Notes under the pieces: model-generated
What the model saw: the letters and a program-made list of their open reading frames with translations, nothing else
What the model was told of the DNA's origin: nothing
The model's database searches: none
Origin: JAFMJV01 sp034436555
GTDB taxonomy: Bacteria > Chloroflexota > Limnocylindria > Limnocylindrales > CSP1-4
Direction of reading: 5' to 3'
Length of the DNA stretch: 64,000 nt
Assembly (NCBI GenBank): GCA_034436555.1
Contig: DAOTUU010000030.1
Location: 1-64,000 of the forward strand
Shown here: piece after piece, positions 39,979-48,671 of the stretch
Numbering within the stretch: the stretch's first letter is position 1
How the letters are laid out: every line of letters starts with the position of its first letter
Program-made: the position numbers and the translations under genes

Positions 39979-42381
39979 ATGACTGGGTCGGACCCCAAGC
40001 AGACCGCGCGCCAGCTCCTCGAGGAGGCGCATCCCGCGCTGATCGGTCTCAGCCACTGGATTCACGCCAACCCGGAGCTCGGGTACGCGGAGGTCCTCGC
40101 CTCGGGCTGGGTCCAGGAATGGCTCACCACCGCGGGCTTCGAGGTGCGTTCGGGCGTGGGCGGCATGCCCACCGCGATCGCGGGCAGCTACGGCCCCGGG
40201 CCCTTCCATGTCGCGGTGTGCGTCGAGTACGACGCGCTGCCGGCGGTGGGACATGCCTGCGGCCACAACGTGATCGCGGCGGCCGGGGTGGGAGCCGGTC
40301 TCGCGCTCGCGGCGGTGGCGGACGAGCTGGGACTCCGGGTGACCGTGCTGGGGACGCCTGCCGAGGAGACCGGCGGCGGCAAGATCGGCATGATCAAGGC
40401 GGGGGAGTTCGAGGGCGTCCACGCGGCGATGATGGTCCACCCGTGGCCGCGCGACGAGGTGGACCCGGCCATCCTCGCGATCCGCTCGCTGAACGTGACC
40501 TACACCGGCAAGGAGGCGCACGCCGCCGGCTTCCCGCACTTGGGCGTGAACGCGGCGGACGCGCTCGTCGTCGCCCAGACCGCGATCGCGCTGCTGCGCC
40601 AGCAGTTGACCGTGACCGACCGGGTGCATGGCATCGTCACGAAGGGCGGCGACGCGGCCAACATCATCCCCGCCCGCACAGAGGCGACCTGGATGGTCCG
40701 CGGGCTGGACGTGGCGCGCCTCGACGAGGTCACCGCGAAGGTCCGGCGCTGCTTCGAGGCGGGCGCCCTGGCCACCGGCGCGACGCTCGAGGTCGTCGAG
40801 GAGATCTGCTACGCGGACGTGCGCCACGACCCCGACCTGGCACGCCTGTACCGTGCCAACGGCGAGGCCCTCGGCCGCGTGTTCCACGATCGGGCGATGC
40901 CCGTCTCCACGGACATGGGCAATGTCTCCTATGTGGTCCCCACGATCCATCCGATGATCGGCGTGGATTCGGGTGGCGCGGTGAACCACCAGGCCGATTT
41001 CGCCGCGGCGTGCGCCACGCCCTCCGCCGACCAGGCGATCTTCGACGGTGCCGTGGCGATGGCGTGGACCGCCATCGATGCTGCACAGGACCCGGCCATC
41101 CGAGAGCGGCTGATGACCTTCCGGCCGGACCCTGCCGCGGTGGCGCTCGTGAGTGCCGCCTGGGTGATGCCCTTGTCCGGATCGCCCGCGAGCGGCACCG
41201 ACGCGGCGGCCTCGGACCCGGATGTCATCCGGGCCTCCGACCCTGATCGGTCCGTCGCAGCCACCGAGATGGAGGCCGGCGACGAGCCGGACGTCGTCCT
41301 GGTCGACCCGGATCCCGAGATGGCCCGCGTGGACCAGGCGATGGCCCTGGGCGAGGAGCTGTCCGCGCTCATCGAGGGCCCCATGGCCGGTCAGGTCCTG
41401 GTGCTCGATGCCGTGGAGGCACAGCCCGATCCGACGGCGTCGCCCGATGCGGCAGGCCCCACCGATGTGGCCGAGGTGGCCGACACCTCCGAGTGGTGGG
41501 CCGCGCCCGCCGAACCAGCGACGCCGATGACGAGCGCAGCGCCCGACCTTGACACCGGCCTGGCGGCCTGGGCCGCGCTGTCTGCCGAGGAGGCGGAGTC
41601 ACCGGCGGGGCCGGTCGAGTCCGTGCAGCCGGTCGAGTCCGTGCAGCCGGTCGAGTCCGTGCAGCCGTTCGAACCGGTCCGATCGGTCATCGCGGAGCCC
41701 GCCGTCGAGTCCGTCCCCTCGATGGACCCCGGCGCCGACGTGGACCCCGATGTCGCCTGGGCCGCGGACGTGCGCGCCATCGAGGACCAGCTCCGGGCCG
41801 CCGGGACGGCACCCGTCGCGACCGTCGAGGCCGTGGATGGGCCCGAGCCTCCGGCGGCTGTGCCGGCCGGTCAGCCCGACGTCCTGTTCGTCGGCTTCGA
41901 TGAGCCCGGTGTGCCCGCCGCCGACGGGTCGACCGAGCCTGTGACGTCGGGAGCGTCGGTCGTGGACGCGGTCGTCCCCGCGCCCGCGTCGCATGCCCCG
42001 GCGGCCATGCCCGCAGCCGCTCCCACCGCCCCGGCGGCCATGCCCGCAGCCGCCACCACCGCACCGGCGATCGGGGGGTCCGTCAGCACTTCGGTGACCG
42101 TGGCGGCCCCGCCCTCCCCGTCCATCGAGGACCTGCGCGATCGGGACGCCTGGGACCGTGCGTTCGAGTCAGCCACGAAGGTGCGCGCCACGACGGTCCC
42201 GGCCGCGGCGTCCCTGCCGGCCGGATGGGACACCTCCCCGGCTGTCGAGGTGGTCAGTCGGGAGCGGATCGAGGCCGAGGGGTTCAGCTTCGTGGCACCC
42301 GATGCCGCGGTGCAGGAAGCGCCCCCGACGTCATGGGTCGCGAACGGCAACGGCATCCACGACGACCTGAGGTACCGCTGA
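39979..42381 (+). CDS. M20-family amidohydrolase with long disordered C-terminal extension
   Basis: This 800-residue protein has two parts. Residues 1 to about 400 are an M20D metallohydrolase. HANPELGYAE is followed by CVEYDALPAVGHACGHNVI with the metal His/Asp, then GTPAEETGGGKIGMIKAG with the catalytic Glu pair. The dimerisation domain carries GKEAHAAGFPHLGVNAADAL, and the last metal ligand is in NHQADFAA. Substrates are N-acyl amino acids or small amides. Residues 400-800 are Ala/Pro/Asp/Glu-rich and disordered, with VESVQP three times (41620-41673) and AAMPAAAPTAP twice. The start has GGAAAGGA upstream. Confidence 0.88.
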   Translation: MTGSDPKQTARQLLEEAHPALIGLSHWIHANPELGYAEVLASGWVQEWLTTAGFEVRSGVGGMPTAIAGSYGPGPFHVAVCVEYDALPAVGHACGHNVIAAAGVGAGLALAAVADELGLRVTVLGTPAEETGGGKIGMIKAGEFEGVHAAMMVHPWPRDEVDPAILAIRSLNVTYTGKEAHAAGFPHLGVNAADALVVAQTAIALLRQQLTVTDRVHGIVTKGGDAANIIPARTEATWMVRGLDVARLDEVTAKVRRCFEAGALATGATLEVVEEICYADVRHDPDLARLYRANGEALGRVFHDRAMPVSTDMGNVSYVVPTIHPMIGVDSGGAVNHQADFAAACATPSADQAIFDGAVAMAWTAIDAAQDPAIRERLMTFRPDPAAVALVSAAWVMPLSGSPASGTDAAASDPDVIRASDPDRSVAATEMEAGDEPDVVLVDPDPEMARVDQAMALGEELSALIEGPMAGQVLVLDAVEAQPDPTASPDAAGPTDVAEVADTSEWWAAPAEPATPMTSAAPDLDTGLAAWAALSAEEAESPAGPVESVQPVESVQPVESVQPFEPVRSVIAEPAVESVPSMDPGADVDPDVAWAADVRAIEDQLRAAGTAPVATVEAVDGPEPPAAVPAGQPDVLFVGFDEPGVPAADGSTEPVTSGASVVDAVVPAPASHAPAAMPAAAPTAPAAMPAAATTAPAIGGSVSTSVTVAAPPSPSIEDLRDRDAWDRAFESATKVRATTVPAAASLPAGWDTSPAVEVVSRERIEAEGFSFVAPDAAVQEAPPTSWVANGNGIHDDLRYR

Positions 42382-42427
42382 CCGCTCGTGGTGGGTGACC
42401 GATCCGCGCGACGCGACCGGTGGCCCC

Positions 42428-43360
42428 TCAGCCGGCGCGGAACACCAGGATGTGCTGGTGCACGATGTTGGGCACGAACGCCTTCGGGTACCCGTATGGG
42501 CGGAGTCGCGTGCCTGCCTGGTACCAGATGAGGTCACCCTTGGGGACGAGACCCGCGGCCTCCGCGCGCGCCGCGAGGTCGGACCCGGTGAACCGATAGC
42601 GACCATCCTGGTAGGCATCCCGGACGATGACCACCGCATAGCGCCGGTCGCGGAGCACCCGCCGCAGCTCCACGAACAGCGCGCCCATCCGGCCCAGGAA
42701 CTCCTCGTAGGTGGCCGCATTGGCGAGATCCGCAGGGTCGCTGGTGACCATCGCGTAATCCGTGCGCCGGTTGGCGTGGGTCTCGGCGAGGCGCCCGCCC
42801 GCCATGGTGATCTTGAGCTGTGGGTTGTACGGCGGGTCCGTCGCGATGAAGTCCACGCTGCCATCCGCCAGGTCGCGCACCAACCGGACCGCGTCTCCCG
42901 GCACCATCCGGCAGCCAGCGGGGTCGAACGTGCGAGGTCCACCCGGGTCGGCCGTGCCCAGGTCCGCCAGGGTCAGCCCTGCTGATTTCCCTCCGGCCGA
43001 TTCCCGACCGACCACGTCCCGCCCGGCGCATGCCTCGCGCACCACGCGCTCGTAGACCTCCACCCACCGGGGTTCCAGCTCGAATCCGATGGCCCGCCGT
43101 GGCCGGCGGCAGATCGCAGCACCCAGGAGGGTTCCGCCCACGCCCGCGAACGGATCCAGGACCAGCTCGCCGCCCCTGGTGAAGTACTCGATGAGGCGCG
43201 CCATCAGGCGGGGCGGCTTGTTCGCGCCGTGTGCCTTGCGCGCGGCGTGGCCCAGCTCGGAGGGGTACGCGGTGGTCCAGAGGGACTTCGTGAAGTAGAG
43301 CCACTCCTCCCCGGTCAGCTCGTTGAGGATGTTGCCTTCGTGCACGGACCGCTGCTCCAC
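42428..43360 (-). CDS. Orphan DNA methyltransferase (alpha/N4-N6 class)
   Basis: This 310-residue protein should methylate an amino group of A or C in DNA. The AdoMet motif LVLDPFAGVGGTLLGA is at about 67-81 and the catalytic DPPYN at 175-179, with motif I first. VSSDP-like and YRFTGSDLAARAEAAGLVPKGDLIWYQ follow. The front LWTTAYPSELGHAARKAHGANKPPRLMARLI may help bind the target. The start is GTG 43360, six bases after GATACT; the frame runs on to 44167, but only through the coding region of the divergent gene. No restriction enzyme is near. Confidence 0.82.
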   Translation of the reverse strand: MEQRSVHEGNILNELTGEEWLYFTKSLWTTAYPSELGHAARKAHGANKPPRLMARLIEYFTRGGELVLDPFAGVGGTLLGAAICRRPRRAIGFELEPRWVEVYERVVREACAGRDVVGRESAGGKSAGLTLADLGTADPGGPRTFDPAGCRMVPGDAVRLVRDLADGSVDFIATDPPYNPQLKITMAGGRLAETHANRRTDYAMVTSDPADLANAATYEEFLGRMGALFVELRRVLRDRRYAVVIVRDAYQDGRYRFTGSDLAARAEAAGLVPKGDLIWYQAGTRLRPYGYPKAFVPNIVHQHILVFRAG

Positions 43361-43366
43361 GTACGC

Positions 43367-43372
43367 AGTATC
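43367..43372 (-). promoter_or_regulatory. -10 box of the DNA methyltransferase gene
   Basis: GATACT on the minus strand, preceded by T as TGATACT, ends six bases before the GTG at 43360. Confidence 0.45.
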
Positions 43373-43387
43373 ACGTACCCGACGGGC

Positions 43388-43393
43388 TATGCT
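43388..43393 (+). promoter_or_regulatory. -10 box of the LuxR-type regulator gene
   Basis: TATGCT ends seven bases before the ATG at 43401. The two divergent -10 boxes are only 15 bases apart, so the two promoters overlap. Confidence 0.5.
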
Positions 43394-43400
43394 GCGGACC

Positions 43401-46400
43401 ATGGCGTTCGTGGGGAGGGAACGCGAGCTCGCGAGGCTCGCGGACGCGCTGCAGCGGGCCGCTGACGGGCGGCACGGCCGCGTCGTGCTCACGGGACCCG
43501 CCGGGATCGGCGTGTCGCGCCTCATCGATGAGCTGATCGACCGGATCCGCGGGACGCCGGGGCTCGTCGTGGCGCGTGGCTGCGCGCTCGTGTCGGCCAC
43601 CGGAGAGGCGTACCAGGTGCTCGGGATGGCGCTCGCATCCGCACTCTCGACACTCCCGGATGACCGCGTCGCCGACGTCATCGGACGCTCCGGACACGAC
43701 CTCGGATCGGTGCTGCGCGACGGTGTCGCGCGCCTGGACCGGATCGGCGTCGACCGGTCTCCGCCGCGCCTGACCGCGCCGGAGCAGCTCGGCAGCCGTG
43801 TCCAGGAGGCGATCCTGGGGATGCTCGAGCGCCTCGCCGGGGACGGCGTCGTACTGCTCGTGCTGGAGGACCTCCATCGCGCCGACCCCGCGACCCGGGG
43901 CTTCGTGCGGACGCTGTTGCGGGTCCGGCGGCCGCTGGCGCTGTGTCTCGTCGTCTCGGGCCAGCCCGACGAGCTGCATCGCCGCCATCCGGCGCGCGAG
44001 CTGCTGACCCAGGTCCTGTCGGACGCGACGATGGAGCACCTCGCGCTGGGCCCGCTCGACGCGGTGGCGATGGCCCGATTCATCGGCGTGCTCCAGGGCG
44101 ATCGTCCAGCGGGCGACCTGCTGGCCGCGGTGATGGAGGGGTCGGGCGGCAACCCGCTGCTGGCCACGCAGCTCGTGGCCGCCGGGGAGACGCTTGCCGG
44201 CGTCCGCCTCTCGGATCCCTTCGCGCAGGTGCTGGCGGCACGGCTGGAGACGATCCCGGCCGGACCGCGTGGCGTGATTCGGCTCCTGGGAGCGGCACGT
44301 CAGCCGCTGCCCCGTGCGACGACGCTCGGCATCACGCTGTCGGACGGTCGGATCACCCCGTCGGCGGTGACCGCCGCCCTGGCGAGCGGCATGGTCGTGG
44401 AGCGTGATGGGTGCCTGGCCATCAGCCACGACCTCGTCGCGGAGGCGATCGAGGACCACGAGCTGCCCAACGAGCACGCCGGCCTCCACGCCGCCCTGGC
44501 GCAGGTGCTGGCCGATCACCCCGCGCGGGCTGCGTGGCACTGGCAGGCCGCCGGACGTGCCGCCGAGGCACGGGCCGCCCATCTCGCGGCCGCCCTCGAG
44601 ACCGAGCCGATCGATCCCGGGGAGACGACGCTCCTCCACCTCCAGGCCGCCCTGGAGCTGCACGCGAGCGCGCCTCCCGCCTCCCCCGCGCCTCCCGCAT
44701 CCCCCGCGCCTCCCTCCGACTTCGCCGACCTGCTGCGCCGCGCGGCACGGGCGACCGCGGCGACCGGCTCGTTCCGGCGGGCATCCATGCTCATGCGTCG
44801 GGCCATGGAGGCATCCGTGGCCACGGTCCAGGCGGACGAGGGCCCGCAGCCGGCGCCTCGTGCTCACGGCCCCCGCGATGACCGCCAGCGGCTGGCGGTC
44901 GGGGTGATGCTCGAGGAGACCGGGCGCCTCCAATGGGCAGGGGGCGACCTCCAGGGTGGTCTTCGATCGATGGAGCAGGCGCTGGCCACGATACCGTCGG
45001 CACCCAGCCGGGAGCGTGCGCGTGCCCTGGCCGTGCTCGCGCAGCACCAGATGCTCGCGGGCTCGTACCATCAGAGCCTCCGCCATGCGGAGGATGCCCG
45101 CTCGGTGGCACGGCAGGTCGGGACGGCAGGGCTCGTCGAGTACGGTCACGCGACCTGCACGCTCGGCGTGGATGTGGCCTACCAGGGCGAGCTGGAGCGA
45201 GGACTGGCGCTCCTGGAGGATGCCGCGTCGATCGCCCGGCGTGCCGGCAGGCTCGACGACCTGATGCGCGCGGCCGCCAACCGGACCACGCTGCTCGATC
45301 TCGACTCGCGTCGTGAGGAGGCGCTCGCGGTCGTGGAGGAGGGCATGGCCGACGCCGCCGCCGGGGGCCTGGTCGGGACGTACGGTGCGTTCCTGCGGGG
45401 CAATGCCGCGGACATCCTGTTCCAGCTGGGTCGCTGGACGGAGTCGGAGGCCGAGTGCCGCGCCGGCATGGAGTGGCAGCCGGCCGGTGTCGCGTGGTTC
45501 AGCCCGACGCTGTACCTGGGTCTCGTGCTCGTGGAATCGCGGGCGGACGAGGAGGCCGCGAGCCTCGTGGGCCAGACCCTGCTGCAACTGGACACGGTGC
45601 CCGCGGGCCAATGGTCCGCGCTGGTCCAGCGTGCCGCCGTCAGCCTGGCCCTGTGGCGCGGTCATCACGGAGACGCGGTGCGGGTCGCCGCCCGGGAGTG
45701 GCCTCGCGTCCTGGACACGGACGACCCGGTCCAGATCGCGCTGTCCGCGGCGACCTGCCTCGAGGCGGCCGCGGCAGCCACGGAACAGGGGCGGATGGAG
45801 CGCGACATCGGGCTCGTGTCCGCGGCCGCCGAGCTCGCCGACGTGGTCCTCGCGGATGCCGAGCGACTGGTGCGGGCGGGCGACCTGCCACCGAACGTGG
45901 GTGCACACCGGGAGGCGGAGCTGCACCTGGCCACGGCTGGGGCGCACCGGGCGCGGATGCGCGGCCGTCCGTCGCCTGCGGCGTGGGACCGACTCTCCGT
46001 GGCCTGGGCCGACCGGCACATCCCGTTCCTCGCCGCCAAGTGCCGATGGTGGCAGGCCCTGGCGCTGCTGGCGCGCGATGGTTCCCGTGAGGATGCCGCG
46101 GACGCGCTCACCGATGCATGGCGCCTGGCGGCCAGCCTGCCCGCGCGGCCGCTGCTGAGGACACTGTGGGACCTGGCGATCAGGGCCCGGTTGCCGCTTC
46201 CGGCCGATCCCGCACGCGCCACCGAGCTGATGGACCTCCCGAGGTCGCCTGCGCCGCGTGTCCTGGAGACCGGACGGCGACTCGTGATGGCCGATGGCCG
46301 GCGTGCCGTGGCGATCGCGGTGGAGCGCCCGGGAGGGTCATCCGAGTCGGCGCTCGAGGCGGACGTGGCTCTCCCGCCCACGCTGTTCGAGCAGGCCGCG

Positions 46401-46688
46401 TCACCCGACGCGGTGGCGGACGCGCTGAACGTCCGGATCCACATGGGTGAGTCCGGGGTCGCGGCCCTGGGTCTGACCCCGCGCGAGATGGAGGTGCTGC
46501 GCATCATCTGCGAGGGCCGCACCGACCGCGAGATCTCGGAGCGGCTGTACATCTCCGAACGGACCGTCCACGTCCATGTCCGCAAGGTGCTCGCCAAGCT
46601 GGGTGTGGCCACCCGGACGCAGGCGGCCGCCCTCGCCCTCCGCCAGGGCGTGGTGCCCATCGCCGACCCGGTGCCCGCGCCCGACTGA
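43401..46688 (+). CDS. Large LuxR-family regulator with AAA/NB-ARC-like domain (LAL type), broken Walker A
   Basis: This 1095-residue regulator has an AAA domain at the N-terminus: FVGRERELARLADAL, then GRVVLTGPAGIGVSRLID. The P-loop Lys is Val (residue 38), so nucleotide binding is likely lost or altered. Walker B is LLVLEDLHRAD. The middle (about 400-900) is TPR-like helical repeats. The end is a GerE/LuxR helix-turn-helix: LGLTPREMEVLRIICEGRTDREISERLYISERTVHVHVRKVLAKLGV. The ATG at 43401 is favoured over 43323 by TATGCT seven bases upstream. It is divergent from the methyltransferase gene. Confidence 0.9.
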   Translation: MAFVGRERELARLADALQRAADGRHGRVVLTGPAGIGVSRLIDELIDRIRGTPGLVVARGCALVSATGEAYQVLGMALASALSTLPDDRVADVIGRSGHDLGSVLRDGVARLDRIGVDRSPPRLTAPEQLGSRVQEAILGMLERLAGDGVVLLVLEDLHRADPATRGFVRTLLRVRRPLALCLVVSGQPDELHRRHPARELLTQVLSDATMEHLALGPLDAVAMARFIGVLQGDRPAGDLLAAVMEGSGGNPLLATQLVAAGETLAGVRLSDPFAQVLAARLETIPAGPRGVIRLLGAARQPLPRATTLGITLSDGRITPSAVTAALASGMVVERDGCLAISHDLVAEAIEDHELPNEHAGLHAALAQVLADHPARAAWHWQAAGRAAEARAAHLAAALETEPIDPGETTLLHLQAALELHASAPPASPAPPASPAPPSDFADLLRRAARATAATGSFRRASMLMRRAMEASVATVQADEGPQPAPRAHGPRDDRQRLAVGVMLEETGRLQWAGGDLQGGLRSMEQALATIPSAPSRERARALAVLAQHQMLAGSYHQSLRHAEDARSVARQVGTAGLVEYGHATCTLGVDVAYQGELERGLALLEDAASIARRAGRLDDLMRAAANRTTLLDLDSRREEALAVVEEGMADAAAGGLVGTYGAFLRGNAADILFQLGRWTESEAECRAGMEWQPAGVAWFSPTLYLGLVLVESRADEEAASLVGQTLLQLDTVPAGQWSALVQRAAVSLALWRGHHGDAVRVAAREWPRVLDTDDPVQIALSAATCLEAAAAATEQGRMERDIGLVSAAAELADVVLADAERLVRAGDLPPNVGAHREAELHLATAGAHRARMRGRPSPAAWDRLSVAWADRHIPFLAAKCRWWQALALLARDGSREDAADALTDAWRLAASLPARPLLRTLWDLAIRARLPLPADPARATELMDLPRSPAPRVLETGRRLVMADGRRAVAIAVERPGGSSESALEADVALPPTLFEQAASPDAVADALNVRIHMGESGVAALGLTPREMEVLRIICEGRTDREISERLYISERTVHVHVRKVLAKLGVATRTQAAALALRQGVVPIADPVPAPD

Positions 46689-47334
46689 GGTGGACGGCGG
46701 GCCCGACCGGCGCCCCCGCTCTCCAGGCCGGGGTCGACGCCCCGGGGGTTCCGCGGCGGGGTGGAGGGGGTGCGGGACGGGGGCTCGGGGCCGGCTGTGA
46801 CGCCCGGGCCGTCGGCGGCGGGTGGCCGCCGGCAGATGCCCGGAGCCGGCCCGCCGGGCATCGGGCGCCCGGCCGCCGAGCATCTCTCGCCTGGCCGCCG
46901 AGCGGACATGACCGACATGCCCCGGGCCCGCGCGTCCGGTCCGGGCCGCTCATCGGCCCGCCTCGCACCGGGCGTGTCCGGATCGGACCGGGCGTGTCCG
47001 GATGGGCCCCTCAGCGGCCCGGTCCGACGGGATCGGGTCCGGACGCGTCGGCCATGGCCGCTGGGCGGGCACCGCGGCGGGCAGGGCGGCGCGACCCCGG
47101 GGCGGGCCCGACCCGGCGCGCTGGCCGCGACCCGGCGGGCGGCCGATCTGTTCGCAGTCTCTGAGCTGAGACGCGTCGAGCGTGGCCTCGGAGGCTGATC
47201 GGAGGGCTGGGTGCCTGCGGGGCTCCGAACGGCGCTCATGTCGGCGCCCACGTCCGTCGATGCCGCGGCGCGCCGCGCGGATGGCGCACGCATCTGGCGC
47301 ACGCATCCGTCACACATGCGCGAGAATCGCGCGC
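46689..47334. other. Long intergenic region without a gene
   Basis: About 640 bases between the LuxR regulator stop and the cupredoxin start. Composition is GC-rich with no family-like frame on either strand. It contains a 17-bp direct repeat ACCGGGCGTGTCCGGAT at 46967 and 46987. A weak -10 candidate GAGAAT (47322-47327) precedes the cupredoxin ATG by seven bases. Confidence 0.6.
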
Positions 47335-47901
47335 ATGAAGCACCTCCTCCGTCCGGCGCTCGGCGCCGTCCTCCTTCTGGTCGTCTCGGCCTGCGCCAGC
47401 CCCAGTGGCCAGCCATGGACCCCGCCCCCGCCCGGCACGCCCGCGCCGGAGACCCCCGCGCCGACCGCCGCCCCCGCGACCGCGGCCCCGGCGTCCGCGG
47501 CCCCGACCGCGCCGGTCGAGTCGGCCGCCCCGTCCGCCGCGGCCACCGAGCCCGCCGGCTCCGCCCAGCCCGGCGGCCGGGTCATCGAGCTGGAGCTGGA
47601 CGCGGCCCTCCAGATCCTCCAGGGCGGCGTCAAGGTGACCGACATCCCGGTGACCCCCGGCGAGACCATCCTGTTCAAGCTCCACAACACCGCGGGCTAC
47701 GTCCACAACTTCTGGATCGGCCCGGACCAGGCGCTCATGACCAACCAGACGGCCGGCCTCGTGGGCGTGCCCGACTGGTCGGACGGCGAGGTGCGCGAGC
47801 TGACCTGGGTCGTCCCCGACGACATCACCGGGCTCAAGTTCGGCTGCACGGTGCCCGGCCACTACTCCCTGATGCAGGGCACGTTCTCCCTGGCGTCGTA
47901 G
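47335..47901 (+). CDS. Cupredoxin-like copper lipoprotein
   Basis: This 188-residue protein has a signal peptide ending LLLVVSACASP, with a lipobox Cys near residue 20. A linker of Pro/Ala/Thr repeats follows (about 20-80), then a plastocyanin-type domain. Copper ligands are seen: the first His in YVHNFWIGP, and Cys, His and Met in FGCTVPGHYSLMQG. It would sit on the outer membrane face and carry electrons. AlaX begins 22 bases later on the same strand and may be co-transcribed, although the functions seem unrelated. The domain is of the short, halocyanin-like kind. Confidence 0.88.
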   Translation: MKHLLRPALGAVLLLVVSACASPSGQPWTPPPPGTPAPETPAPTAAPATAAPASAAPTAPVESAAPSAAATEPAGSAQPGGRVIELELDAALQILQGGVKVTDIPVTPGETILFKLHNTAGYVHNFWIGPDQALMTNQTAGLVGVPDWSDGEVRELTWVVPDDITGLKFGCTVPGHYSLMQGTFSLAS

Positions 47902-47923
47902 CCGCAGCGGGTCTGACCGTCCC

Positions 47924-48658
47924 GTGACCGAGGTCGTCTGCCACCGGGACGCCTACGCGCGGGCGGTCGAGACCCGTGTCCGCGCGGTCGAGGGCGAGGC
48001 GGGTTCGCTCGTCGTCCTCGACCGCACGGTGTTCTATCCGGGGGGCGGCGGGCAGCCGTCCGACACCGGACTGCTGCTGCGCTCCGCGGATGGACGCAGC
48101 TGGACGGTCCGCGGCGTGCGGCGCCTGGGCGGCGAGCTGGTCCATGAGCTGGAGGCCGGCATCGAGCCGCCGTCGGTGGGCGACGTCCTCGTCGCGGAGG
48201 TCGAGTGGGCCCGGCGCTACCAGCTGATGCGCACCCACACCGCGCTCCACGCGCTGTGCGGCGTGGTCTGGCGCGATCACGGGGCCCTCGTCACGGGCGG
48301 CAACATGGAGCCGGGGCGCGGGCGCATGGACTTCGAGTTCGAGTCGCTGTCGGGTGACCTGGTGGAGTCGATCGAGGCGACCGTCAACGCCGAGCTGGCG
48401 AAGGAGCGGCCGGTCCACGTCAGGATCCTGCCGCGCGCGGAGGCGTTCGCCATCACCGACCTGGTGCGCACCAAGGTGAACCTGCTGCCGGAGGGCATCG
48501 AGGAGATCCGGGTCATCGACATCGAGGGCCTGGACCTCCAGGCGGATGGCGGCACCCACGTCCACAACACGCGCGAGGTGGGCCGCATCCGGGTGACCGG
48601 CTACGAGTCGAAGGGCCGCATCAACAAGCGCATCCGACTCGAGGTCGTGGACGCCTGA
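47924..48658 (+). CDS. AlaX-type alanyl-tRNA editing protein
   Basis: This 244-residue protein should hydrolyse Ser-tRNA(Ala) or Gly-tRNA(Ala). The family opening is DRTVFYPGGGGQPSDTG. The metal site pairs HTALH (105-109) with LDLQADGGTHVHNTREVG near the C-terminus. The position that is Cys in alanyl-tRNA synthetase is Asp here; some AlaX proteins show this too, so I do not treat it as a defect. Length fits the AlaX-M group. It would act in the cytoplasm beside alanyl-tRNA synthetase. It is convergent with the DMT transporter. Confidence 0.9.
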   Translation: MTEVVCHRDAYARAVETRVRAVEGEAGSLVVLDRTVFYPGGGGQPSDTGLLLRSADGRSWTVRGVRRLGGELVHELEAGIEPPSVGDVLVAEVEWARRYQLMRTHTALHALCGVVWRDHGALVTGGNMEPGRGRMDFEFESLSGDLVESIEATVNAELAKERPVHVRILPRAEAFAITDLVRTKVNLLPEGIEEIRVIDIEGLDLQADGGTHVHNTREVGRIRVTGYESKGRINKRIRLEVVDA

Positions 48659-48671
48659 CGCGCGTCGGCGA

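Noticed and set aside
43361..44167. Upstream extension of the methyltransferase frame
   Set aside because: It reads through the promoter gap and the start of the divergent LuxR gene; residues are Ser/Arg-rich and not family-like. GTG 43360 used instead.
43371..46019. 882-codon open frame on the minus strand inside the LuxR gene
   Set aside because: It is the antisense of a gene with clear domains and has no family-like content.
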